NCBI GenBank assembly: GCA_001270045.2 | Contig: DF970686.1 | Coordinates: 434,001 to 498,000 of the forward strand | DNA length: 64,000 bases | DNA from: Bacteroidales bacterium 6E | Lineage (GTDB): Bacteria; Bacteroidota; Bacteroidia; Bacteroidales; Prolixibacteraceae | Reading direction: 5' to 3' | Shown here: one piece after another, positions 18,008 through 26,533 of the stretch | Position numbering within the stretch: position 1 is the stretch's first letter | How the letters are laid out: each line of letters starts with the position of its first letter | Translations under genes and position numbers: made by a program | Notes under the pieces: generated by a model | The model's database searches: none | What the model was told of the DNA's origin: nothing | What the model saw: the letters and a program-made list of their open reading frames with translations, nothing else

Positions 18008-20329
18008 ATGAAAACAAATTTCACCAATGTTGAAGAGGCATTCTATAAAGAATCAGGAAGTTATCAGATTTCTTCAGTAACTCCTTATTTACTTGTGGAT
18101 AATTTCCCAAAACTGGGTTTATTGTCTGCCCTAAGTTTTCTGGAATGGGCAAGTCAGAACCCAAATGGGGTTGCTTGTTTGCCAGTTGGTAAAACTGCTA
18201 TGCATTTTCTCAACAACACGCATCTTTTGCTCGATAACTGGGATAATGAAAAGGGAAAGGCAATCCGCGAAAAGTATGGATTGGTTGGTGTCGCAAAACC
18301 TGATCTTGGAGGAATCCATCTTGTTCAGGCAGGAGAGTTTTACCCAATAAGCTCAGAGCAACACAACAGTTTGTGGAATTTCATATATAACTATTATATA
18401 AAAGGATTTGGCTTTGATGAAAATAAGGCTTTGCTAATCAATTCTGATAAGATAGAGTTGGCTGAAGGAAAGCATTTCAGGGAGGTTTTCCCCGATTACA
18501 CCATTGATCTTTCTCTTCGTTACCGAGAGGCCAAAACCCAGAAAGAGAAACTGCAGCAGGAATCAATTTTCAGGATCGATAACTGGTGCGATCGCTATGA
18601 GCATGCCATTCGTGACCTGGGTGGAATCGGCTTTTATTTGGGAGGGATCGGACCTGATGGCCATGTCGCTTTTAATATAAGGGGAGTAAACCACCATTCA
18701 CCCAGTCGTTTGGCCCAAACCAATTTTGAAACCCAGGCGGTAACGGCAGGAGACTTGGGGGGCATTGAAGTTTCGAGGGCCCGATTGGTAATAACCATTG
18801 GATTGGGAACCCTGACTTTCAATCCCGACAATAAGGCAATTATTTATGCCGCAGGGGAAGCCATTGCTGATGTGATTCGTGATTCGGTCCAGAGTGAACC
18901 TTGTAACATGTATCCTGCAACTGCGTTGCAGGAGCTTCCAAATGCAAGGTTTTATCTTACCCAGGGTGCTGCAGTGAAACTGAATGACAGTATTGACAGG
19001 TATTATTTTGACACTCCCTGGAATCATCAAAAGACTGAAAGGGCTGTGATCGAGCTTTGCAAGAATATTAACAAGTTTGGCCATAAATTGACTCTTGACG
19101 AGCTGAAAGACGATAAGTACTGCCGACATATCCCGGGATTAAATGCAAATACGGTACAATCTGTCATCGACTCAATTACGGCAAAGATCAGGAAAGGGAT
19201 GCGGCATGAAACCAATCAGGTGTATTATCATACCGGTCCTCATCATGACGATATCATGCTGGGAATCATGCCTGTGACCAACCGTCAAAGCAGGGACGGA
19301 TCCAATGAAATGCATTTCTCCGTATTAACCTCCGGCTTTACGGCTGTCACCAATAGCTTTATGCTTGACCTGCTCAGGGATACGCTACAATTGATCAGCA
19401 TCGGGAAGATCGAAATGATATATTTCCCCGATTTTTTTGATAAAGGATATATGTACAAATGGGATAAGGATGTTTATCACTATCTCGATAATATCGCAGC
19501 CAAAAATGAGGAAGGAAAACGTCGTGGGGTTTGTCACCGTTTGGTGCGATCCATGGTGGGAATTTGGAACTTGAAAAATGTTGAAGAGCTTTTGGCGGCC
19601 ATTGAAGATACTATACAGGTATTGCAAAACAGTTACGATGGTTCCAAAAATCCCCCAAAAATCCAGTTGCTGAAAGGGATGATCAGGGAATATGAAGAAG
19701 AGTTGGTATGGGCCCATTACGGCATTGCCGTCAAGAATGTACATCATCTTCGACTTGGATTCTATCAGGGTGATGTATTTGGGGCCGGTCCTAATTTTGA
19801 AAGGGATGTACTGCCAATTCTTGAGGAATTCAGAAAGTATAAACCGACCGTGATCAGTCTGGCAATGGATCCCGAAGGGAGTGGTCCTGATACACATTAT
19901 AAAGTTCTCCAGTCAATTGCGGCTGCGGTTAAGGAGTGGTCGAAAGAGACCGATTTGTCGCATTTGCGGGTCATCGGTTATCGCAACGTTTGGTTCCGAT
20001 ATAACCCATGGGATGTTGAGGTGATTGTCCCTGTTTCAATGAACTCACTGGCCACGCTCGATAAATCTTTTACCGATTGCTATCTCACGCAGGTTAATGC
20101 TTCTTTCCCCAGCTATCAGCTTGACGGAAAATTCAGCGATCTGACACAAAGAGTATGGTTCGAACAACATCGGCAAATACAATTCCTGTTAGGTAAAAAC
20201 TTCTTTTATGAAAACGACCATCCACTGTTGAGGGCAACACATGGATTAGTCTATATGCGCGAACTGAATGTCGAAGAATTCCTTAGTGAGGCCATGAATC
20301 TCGGAAAATCGGTAGAAGGACTGTTGTAA
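18008..20329 (+). CDS. NagB-like glucosamine-6-phosphate deaminase fused to LmbE/PIG-L domain
   Basis: A 773-residue two-domain protein. The first half is of the glucosamine/galactosamine-6-phosphate isomerase family with the active-site stretch GGIGPDGHVAFN at residues 212-223. The second half (from about 400) resembles LmbE/PIG-L N-deacetylases, with the zinc motif variant PHHDD at 411-415. The fusion resembles the Bacteroides NagB-like protein annotated as putative glucosamine-6-phosphate deaminase-like. If both domains work, one protein could deacetylate and deaminate an amino-sugar phosphate. It lies in an operon with the ROK repressor; it has no canonical separate NagA partner here. Confidence 0.85.
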   Translation: MKTNFTNVEEAFYKESGSYQISSVTPYLLVDNFPKLGLLSALSFLEWASQNPNGVACLPVGKTAMHFLNNTHLLLDNWDNEKGKAIREKYGLVGVAKPDLGGIHLVQAGEFYPISSEQHNSLWNFIYNYYIKGFGFDENKALLINSDKIELAEGKHFREVFPDYTIDLSLRYREAKTQKEKLQQESIFRIDNWCDRYEHAIRDLGGIGFYLGGIGPDGHVAFNIRGVNHHSPSRLAQTNFETQAVTAGDLGGIEVSRARLVITIGLGTLTFNPDNKAIIYAAGEAIADVIRDSVQSEPCNMYPATALQELPNARFYLTQGAAVKLNDSIDRYYFDTPWNHQKTERAVIELCKNINKFGHKLTLDELKDDKYCRHIPGLNANTVQSVIDSITAKIRKGMRHETNQVYYHTGPHHDDIMLGIMPVTNRQSRDGSNEMHFSVLTSGFTAVTNSFMLDLLRDTLQLISIGKIEMIYFPDFFDKGYMYKWDKDVYHYLDNIAAKNEEGKRRGVCHRLVRSMVGIWNLKNVEELLAAIEDTIQVLQNSYDGSKNPPKIQLLKGMIREYEEELVWAHYGIAVKNVHHLRLGFYQGDVFGAGPNFERDVLPILEEFRKYKPTVISLAMDPEGSGPDTHYKVLQSIAAAVKEWSKETDLSHLRVIGYRNVWFRYNPWDVEVIVPVSMNSLATLDKSFTDCYLTQVNASFPSYQLDGKFSDLTQRVWFEQHRQIQFLLGKNFFYENDHPLLRATHGLVYMRELNVEEFLSEAMNLGKSVEGLL

Positions 20330-20409
20330 TGATTATTTGCAGAGGTACGAATTTGGCGCAAAAGCAAAAATATTGGTTTTACCTGACCTTAAGGATTGAA
20401 AGATAAATG

Positions 20410-20417
20410 TATATTTG
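20410..20417 (+). promoter_or_regulatory. Probable -7 element before the ROK kinase
   Basis: TATATTTG is an exact TAnnTTTG match 44 nt before the kinase start, inside the 132-nt gap after the NagB-LmbE gene. No TTG lies at the best upstream spacing, so this is a one-box call. Confidence 0.4.
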
Positions 20418-20461
20418 AATTCGGCGTTATGCGCTATTCACTAAACTAATTTATCGCTGGC

Positions 20462-21301
20462 ATGAAGATTATTGGCGTTGATGTAGGTGGCACAAAAATA
20501 AGTGCCGGTCTTGTGGTTGATAATAAAATAGTTCGGCAGTCAACTATTGACACGCCTTTTGACAGGCCTCAGCTTGAAGTCGTGAATGCCTTGTATCAGG
20601 CCGTTGATGAGGTATTTGATGCGGATGTAACGGGTATTGGAATTGGGGTTCCGGGCTTGGTTGACCTTGACGAAAAACGGGTTATCGATGTGGTCAATAT
20701 TCCCAGTTGGGATTCGGTTCCGCTTTTTGATCTTGTATCTGATTATTTTAACAAGCCGGTATTCGTTAATAATGACGCCAACTGTTTTGCCGTTGGAGAA
20801 AAGTATTTTGGCAAGGGTAAACCATTCAACAATTTTGTTGGACTGACTATCGGCACAGGCATGGGAGCCGGAATTATCATCCACGGACATCTTTATTCAG
20901 GAAGATTATGTGGTGCAGGTGAATTTGGGAGTATTTTTCAAAAGGACCGCAATGTAGAAGCATTTGCTTCCGGACAATTTTTCAAGGATAAGGGCCTGGA
21001 TGGAAAGGTTATCTATAAACGGGCATCCATTGGAGATCCGGTTGCCTTACGGTTATTTGAGGAACTTGGTGCACATATAGGCAGAGCCATCTCAAACATT
21101 TTATTTGCTTTGGCACCTGAAGCCATTATACTGGGGGGATCGGTAAGTGAATCCTACAAGTATTTTGGCGATGCCATGCATGAATTTCTGGAAGAAAACT
21201 TCCCGTATCAACGGTTATATAACCAATTGGTGATTGAAGTTTCTAATGTGGAGAACATGGCTATCCTGGGAGCCTCATCCCTGGTTTTGGATGCACAATG
21301 A
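20462..21301 (+). CDS. ROK-family sugar kinase, zinc motif absent
   Basis: A 279-residue ROK protein without a DNA-binding domain. The phosphate-1 motif is GVDVGGTKISAG at the N-terminus; VNNDANCFAVGE and GTGMGAGI are also family blocks. The usual zinc-binding signature (ExGH followed by CxCGxxGCxE) is missing: the sequence reads GEFGSIF and then VEAFASG with no cysteines. It probably phosphorylates a hexose or amino sugar entering the NagB-like step next door. The substrate is not readable from sequence. Confidence 0.83.
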   Translation: MKIIGVDVGGTKISAGLVVDNKIVRQSTIDTPFDRPQLEVVNALYQAVDEVFDADVTGIGIGVPGLVDLDEKRVIDVVNIPSWDSVPLFDLVSDYFNKPVFVNNDANCFAVGEKYFGKGKPFNNFVGLTIGTGMGAGIIIHGHLYSGRLCGAGEFGSIFQKDRNVEAFASGQFFKDKGLDGKVIYKRASIGDPVALRLFEELGAHIGRAISNILFALAPEAIILGGSVSESYKYFGDAMHEFLEENFPYQRLYNQLVIEVSNVENMAILGASSLVLDAQ

Positions 21302-21306
21302 TTAAT

Positions 21307-21346
21307 AAAATTCAGGAGGCTGGTTTTGGCAAGCCTCCTGAATTTT
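21307..21346 (+). terminator. Terminator after the ROK kinase
   Basis: A perfect 15-bp stem, AAAATTCAGGAGGCT pairing with AGCCTCCTGAATTTT, with a 10-nt loop, starting six bases after the kinase stop. The stem ends in a T run. It isolates the ROK/NagB operon from susC. Confidence 0.85.
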
Positions 21347-21625
21347 CTGTGACATTTTGCTAAAAAACAGAACGGAATTTTTCATCAGGTCAAAAGAAAC
21401 CTGACAATGATCATTGATTTCCCCATAAAAAACATCATTTCTTTAACCTGAATTTCCTTCATTTAGTCATTCGGGTATATTTTATTCAAATTATAACTGA
21501 GATTTTCAGATATCCCAGCCATTTCTGTTTGTTTCATATGTCTTGATATACAGGATTATAATAAACTTTATAAATCGTGTGCAATCATCCTTTGTAAAAA
21601 ATTTTAATTATTTAACAATAAGATA

Positions 21626-21654
21626 TTGCAGATGTTTTTCCTTTTCTATATTTG
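21626..21654 (+). promoter_or_regulatory. Probable promoter of susC-susD
   Basis: TTG at 21626-21628, an 18-nt spacer and TATATTTG at 21647-21654 (exact TAnnTTTG). The start of transcription would be near 21661, leaving a leader of about 100 nt. Confidence 0.55.
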
Positions 21655-21762
21655 TTAATAAATATTAAATGATTTTCTGGAGAGAGGAGAGGAGGCCTTT
21701 CATACGGAATATCAAGGGAAAGTATTGTATAAATGATTAATTACTAATTTAAAACTGTTTCT

Positions 21763-24700
21763 ATGAAAAAAGTTGTTCTGTTATTCTCATGCTTTTTTCT
21801 TTTGGGAGTATTGGGAGTAGTTGGTCAGACGAGGTCTATCACCGGGAAGGTGGTATCGTCGGATGACAATTCCCCTATCCCAGGAGTATCAGTATCTGTC
21901 AAGGGCACCACCATCGGTACCGTGACTAACCTTGAAGGTGTGTATACCTTGCAGGTACCTCAGACAGCCAATGCTTTGATGTTCAGCTTTGTTGGATATC
22001 GCACCATGGAGGTAGCCATTGACGGTCGCAGTAACGTTGACGTTGTACTTCCTGTTGACGTCTTTTCCGTCGATGAGGTCGTTGTTGTCGGTTATGGTGT
22101 CCAGAAAAAGAGAGAGGTTACAGGTGCCATTTCCCAGGTGAAGGGTGATGACATCGCTACCCTGGCCACCCCAAGTTTTGAATCACAGCTGGCCGGTCGT
22201 GCTGCAGGTGTTCAGATTACTTCCCAGTCTGGCGTACTTGGATCAACTCCCCGTATCCGTATTCGTGGTGTCAGCTCCATTACTTCCGGAACTTATCCTC
22301 TGATCGTGGTGGATGGTGTGCCAGTTGCTACCGGAGGACTTGGAGGTTATGCCTCAAACAACGCACTGACTGACATTAACCCTGCCGACATTGAATCTGT
22401 CGAGATCCTGAAGGATGGTTCCGCAACTGCAATCTACGGTTCGCGTGCAGCCAACGGGGTTATGCTGATCACAACCAAGCGTGGAACTAAAGGAATGTTT
22501 AAGGTTACCTATAATAACTATGTTGGCTATGCCCAGCCCGTCAGGTTGTTTGACCTTCTGAATGCCCAGGAATTTATCGAAATTGCCAACGAAAAGCTAA
22601 CCAACCGTAATCAGGCTCCTCTTGCCGTTGATGGTGGTGTGGATACCGACTGGCAGAGGGCAGTATTAAGGAGCAATGCCTTCCAGCAGGATCATAACCT
22701 GTCTCTTTCCGGAGCTTCTGATGTTAGCAGCTATTATTTCTCATTGGGTTATACTACCCAGGAAGGGGTAAGTAAACCTAACGAAATGTCCCGTTATTCT
22801 GCCAGGGCGAATGTTGACCAGAAACTCAACCGTTGGTTGACTATCGGTGCCAATATCGGGGTTACCCAGACCAATTATTTTGGTATGAATACCGGTGAAA
22901 ACTCTTTGTCTGGTAATATCTTTTCTGCAATTCGCCAGCTGCCGAATACACCAATTTACAATCCGGAGCATCCAACAGGATATAACATCGACTTTGTGTC
23001 TCCTGGTCTTGTAGGTCGTTGGAAAAACGGCACCACCATTGGCGATAACCTCCCGAACATTGTTTACACTTTAGACAAAAACGTATATAAAACCAAGAAC
23101 CTCAGGACCATGGGTACTGCATTTGCTTCGGCTGACATCATGCCATGGTTGAATTTCCGCACACAGATTGGTGTGGATACCAACGGTTCTGAAGGCTTGC
23201 TGTATTGGAACCCGTTGCATGGTGACGGCCAAAGTGTAAAGGGACGTGTACATAATATGTATGATGCCTACACCCGCTGGAACTGGCAGAATATACTCTC
23301 GTTCAACAAGACTTTTGCCGAAGTTCACAACGTAAGTGCAGTTTTGGTGAACGAATTCCAGAAGCAGCGTTACAACTGGTTTGAAGCCATTGGTACCGAC
23401 CTTTCGAACGAATTCTTCCAGCACAACCTGATATCCGGATCTTATGGTACCGCTAACTCAGGTGGTTCTCTGTCTGAAAACGGTTTCATATCTTATGCCG
23501 GTAGGGTAAACTATAACTTTAACGAAAAGTATTTTATCCAGGCCTCTGTTCGTTATGATGGTATCTCTTCACTTCCGGATGCCAATAAGTTCGGTATCTT
23601 CCCTGGTGGTTCGGTGGGTTGGAACATTGCCCGTGAATCATTCATGGATGGCATTCGCGATGTCATTTCTGACTTCAAGGTAAGAGCATCCTACGCTGAG
23701 GTTGGTAACGTTTCTATCGGTAACTATCCTTATGCCGGGCTCTATGGGGCAGCAAAATATGGTGACAACAACGGTATCGCATTCGCCCAGATGGGTAATG
23801 ATGCCTTGAAATGGGAAACCAGCAAGAAATTGGATGTTGGTTTTGATGCCATGTTTATGGAAGGTAAATATAAATTCTCATTCGACTATTTCCAGAATGA
23901 CCAGGATGGCTTGATTCTGGCAGCACCGACACCACCTTCATTAGGTATTCCCGGTAACTCCGTGAACAAGAACGTGGGTGCCTTAAAGAACTGGGGGTAT
24001 GAATTTGCCGGAGAAGCAGTATTGGTTCAGAAAGCCAATCTGACCTGGAGCATCGATGCCAACCTGACGCTTGCTGACAATGAAGTATTGTCTCTCGTCG
24101 AAGGACAGGAACAGATCCTTCCCGATAACTATACCATCATTAAGATTGGTGAATCAATCCGTGCCATTTATGGTTATGATTATGTAGGTGTGAATAAAGC
24201 CAATGGTAACCCAATTTACAGAAAAAGTGATGGTAGCATGGTACAAGGTAATATTCCTACATCTCTTTACGGGGTTTATGATCCTGCCAATCCTGCCGAT
24301 GTTTCAAAAGCAGCATCATTAAGCAGTGCAACGGATAAAATCATTTTTGGACCTTCTTTGCCGACCTTCTTTGGTGCCGTTAACAGCAAATTGTTCTGGA
24401 ATGGATTTGACTTTAACGTCATGTTCCGCTTCAGTGGCGGTAATTATGTCATGAACCGCACCCGCGACGACTTATTACAGCACTCGTTCACCAATAGCAG
24501 CCGCGAAATCCTTGGCCGCTGGAAAAGTGAATCTGAGCCGGGTGATGGATGGACTCCAAAACTTTGGTCTCAGGGTGGTAACTTTATCAACATTTCCAAC
24601 CAGACTAACGGACGTTTTGTTGAGAAGGGTGACTTCCTGAAACTTCAGAACGTTGTAATTGGTTATACAATTCCAAAATCGCTGCTTAGTCGTGTCGGAA

Positions 24701-24852
24701 TCGAAAACCTGAGAGTCTTTGCCCAAGGACAGGACCTCTGGATGTCGACCAAATACACCGGCATCGACCCGGAAATGGAATCCAACGGTGTTGACTTTAA
24801 CGGGACCCCCCGTCAGCGTGTGATTACAATGGGTCTTAACCTGACTTTATAG
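21763..24852 (+). CDS. SusC/RagA-family TonB-dependent outer-membrane transporter
   Basis: A 1029-residue protein with signal peptide (to about residue 22), an N-terminal carboxypeptidase-regulatory-like domain (ITGKVVSSDDNSPIPGVSV), a TonB-box-like segment (DEVVVVGYGVQKKREVTGA), plug domain (IRIRGVSSI, PLIVVDGVP, ILKDGSATAIYGSRAANGV) and a 22-strand barrel to the C-terminus. It imports an oligosaccharide or similar ligand in complex with the SusD-like lipoprotein 23 nt downstream. No glycoside hydrolase accompanies the pair in this window. Context suggests an amino-sugar-containing glycan; that is inference. Confidence 0.95.
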   Translation: MKKVVLLFSCFFLLGVLGVVGQTRSITGKVVSSDDNSPIPGVSVSVKGTTIGTVTNLEGVYTLQVPQTANALMFSFVGYRTMEVAIDGRSNVDVVLPVDVFSVDEVVVVGYGVQKKREVTGAISQVKGDDIATLATPSFESQLAGRAAGVQITSQSGVLGSTPRIRIRGVSSITSGTYPLIVVDGVPVATGGLGGYASNNALTDINPADIESVEILKDGSATAIYGSRAANGVMLITTKRGTKGMFKVTYNNYVGYAQPVRLFDLLNAQEFIEIANEKLTNRNQAPLAVDGGVDTDWQRAVLRSNAFQQDHNLSLSGASDVSSYYFSLGYTTQEGVSKPNEMSRYSARANVDQKLNRWLTIGANIGVTQTNYFGMNTGENSLSGNIFSAIRQLPNTPIYNPEHPTGYNIDFVSPGLVGRWKNGTTIGDNLPNIVYTLDKNVYKTKNLRTMGTAFASADIMPWLNFRTQIGVDTNGSEGLLYWNPLHGDGQSVKGRVHNMYDAYTRWNWQNILSFNKTFAEVHNVSAVLVNEFQKQRYNWFEAIGTDLSNEFFQHNLISGSYGTANSGGSLSENGFISYAGRVNYNFNEKYFIQASVRYDGISSLPDANKFGIFPGGSVGWNIARESFMDGIRDVISDFKVRASYAEVGNVSIGNYPYAGLYGAAKYGDNNGIAFAQMGNDALKWETSKKLDVGFDAMFMEGKYKFSFDYFQNDQDGLILAAPTPPSLGIPGNSVNKNVGALKNWGYEFAGEAVLVQKANLTWSIDANLTLADNEVLSLVEGQEQILPDNYTIIKIGESIRAIYGYDYVGVNKANGNPIYRKSDGSMVQGNIPTSLYGVYDPANPADVSKAASLSSATDKIIFGPSLPTFFGAVNSKLFWNGFDFNVMFRFSGGNYVMNRTRDDLLQHSFTNSSREILGRWKSESEPGDGWTPKLWSQGGNFINISNQTNGRFVEKGDFLKLQNVVIGYTIPKSLLSRVGIENLRVFAQGQDLWMSTKYTGIDPEMESNGVDFNGTPRQRVITMGLNLTL

Positions 24853-24875
24853 TTGAATTTTATAAAGACATACAT

Positions 24876-26471
24876 ATGAAAAGAGTAAATTCCTTTTTGA
24901 AAAGAATACATAAGTTGGTGCTGATACCAATCATAGCTGTTGCATTGGTCATTGGCTCCTGTGAAGAGATCATCGAACTCGATCCCTATTCATCGGTATC
25001 TGAAACAACCGCATTTACGACTCCCGATCTCATCGAATTGTCAGTCGTTGGTATGTACAATGCTGCACAGCGAGGTTATTCTGGAAACAACCTCAGGGGA
25101 TATCCATTCGGGGCCGCATTCGTCCAGCAGGGTGACAATCGTGGTGAGGATGCCATCAACCTTCAGGCGTTCTACCGTTTTACCTATGAAGGTACCTATG
25201 ATCCAACCACTGCCAATAATGTTTGGTACTGGAGTGATACTTACCGTTTGATTAACCGCTGTAACATTATCATTGATGGTGTCAGGAAGGCTGGTGAAAC
25301 TGGTGTGATTACCGCTGATAAGGCAAAAGTTTATGAAGGAGAAGCCCGGCTTCTCAGGGCTGCGGCTTATCATGATCTTCTTGTGATGTTTGCACGTCCG
25401 TATAAACATACCGCTAACGCATCCCATCCTGGTGTACCTTACCATGATACTCCTATAACCACTCAGGCCGCTATCGATGCCGGACTTCAGAAGGGTAGGG
25501 AAACCGTAGGCTTTGTATATGGAAAAATCCTTGAGGATCTTAATTATGCAGAAGGAAACCTTCCAAATAAAGCTGGCAGAACCGGTAATGCAAAAATTAC
25601 CAGGGGAACCAAGGGTGCTGCTGTCGCATACAAGGTTCGGGTATATCAGCATATGTGGGACATGAACAATGTCATCACTGAAGGATTGAAGCTGATCAGC
25701 CTCAATGAATATTCCCTGGGTGCTGAGCCTTGGTCTTGTTTCGCCGCCAACTATACCAACAACGAGTACATTTATGGTATGGAAAACTCGGCTACCAATA
25801 ATCCTGGCGTAAATGCCGCTTTGGCTTCACAGTACAAAAGAAGACAACTGGTAGCCATGAGTCCGATCATCTGGAGGAATTCATACTGGAGAACTGATGA
25901 TAAACGCCGTTCTGAGGGGAATATGGTCTTGATCCGGAAAAATGCTTCAGGTGTTGTAACTGGAATCTTTACTGAAAAGTATAAGGATGATACCAATTAT
26001 TCTGATGCTTCCCCCATGATGCGTTATGCTGAGGTGTTATTGAATATTGCTGAGGCATATGCAAGAAACAATAACGTGGATGAAGGCCTGAAGTATCTGA
26101 ATATGGTTCGTGACAGGGCTCTGGCAGATAAGGCATCGCAAAGTTATAAGGCATCTGATTTTGCCGATAATGTAGCCTTGCTGAAAGCAATTCTTGCTGA
26201 AAGGCGTATTGAGCTTGTGATGGAAGGACGTCGCTGGCCTGATATCCACCGCCTGCAACAGTGCCCGCACTTCCCGATTAACGGTATTCCTGCAAAGTTA
26301 GCCAATGCCGACCCGGTAGCTGCTGGTGCTTATGAGTTGGGAAATGAGTACAGCGGGCCTTATGGCGTCGTGGCACTTCCTTATGATAATTTCAAGTTTG
26401 TATGGCCTATTCCGCTGGAAGAATTAAATGCCAATCCGGTTCTTAAAGACCAACAGAATCCCGGATACTAA
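24876..26471 (+). CDS. SusD/RagB-family surface lipoprotein
   Basis: A 531-residue lipoprotein with lipobox cysteine in VIGSC (residue about 29). Family features include the N-terminal SusD-like segment (DPYSSVSETTAFTTPDLI), TPR-like helices and the block RYAEVLLNIAEAYARNN, followed by ILAERRIELVMEGRRWPDIHRL. It forms the lid over the SusC-like barrel and binds the ligand at the cell surface. It shares the operon with the SusC gene and ends before a bidirectional terminator. Confidence 0.95.
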   Translation: MKRVNSFLKRIHKLVLIPIIAVALVIGSCEEIIELDPYSSVSETTAFTTPDLIELSVVGMYNAAQRGYSGNNLRGYPFGAAFVQQGDNRGEDAINLQAFYRFTYEGTYDPTTANNVWYWSDTYRLINRCNIIIDGVRKAGETGVITADKAKVYEGEARLLRAAAYHDLLVMFARPYKHTANASHPGVPYHDTPITTQAAIDAGLQKGRETVGFVYGKILEDLNYAEGNLPNKAGRTGNAKITRGTKGAAVAYKVRVYQHMWDMNNVITEGLKLISLNEYSLGAEPWSCFAANYTNNEYIYGMENSATNNPGVNAALASQYKRRQLVAMSPIIWRNSYWRTDDKRRSEGNMVLIRKNASGVVTGIFTEKYKDDTNYSDASPMMRYAEVLLNIAEAYARNNNVDEGLKYLNMVRDRALADKASQSYKASDFADNVALLKAILAERRIELVMEGRRWPDIHRLQQCPHFPINGIPAKLANADPVAAGAYELGNEYSGPYGVVALPYDNFKFVWPIPLEELNANPVLKDQQNPGY

Positions 26472-26492
26472 CAGATTTATGAAGAAAATTGA

Positions 26493-26523
26493 AAAAAGGC
26501 TGCCCTTTCTGGGCGGCCTTTTT
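26493..26523. terminator. Bidirectional terminator between susD and the TonB receptor gene
   Basis: A 13-bp stem with one G-T pair (AAAAAGGCTGCCC with GGGCGGCCTTTTT) and a 5-nt loop. A run on one side and T run on the other allow it to work for both converging genes. Confidence 0.85.
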
Positions 26524-26533
26524 CTTGATGTTT

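Larger units (their letters stand above)
21302..21762 (+). other. Intergenic region before susC
   Basis: A 461-nt gap. It holds a strong terminator at 21307-21346, a promoter candidate at 21626-21654 and a leader of roughly 100 nt before the SusC start. I see no open reading frame or RNA gene in it; the middle part is AT-rich. Confidence 0.6.

Noticed and set aside
25041-25652. 203-residue frame opposite susD
   Set aside because: Antisense to a typical SusD protein.
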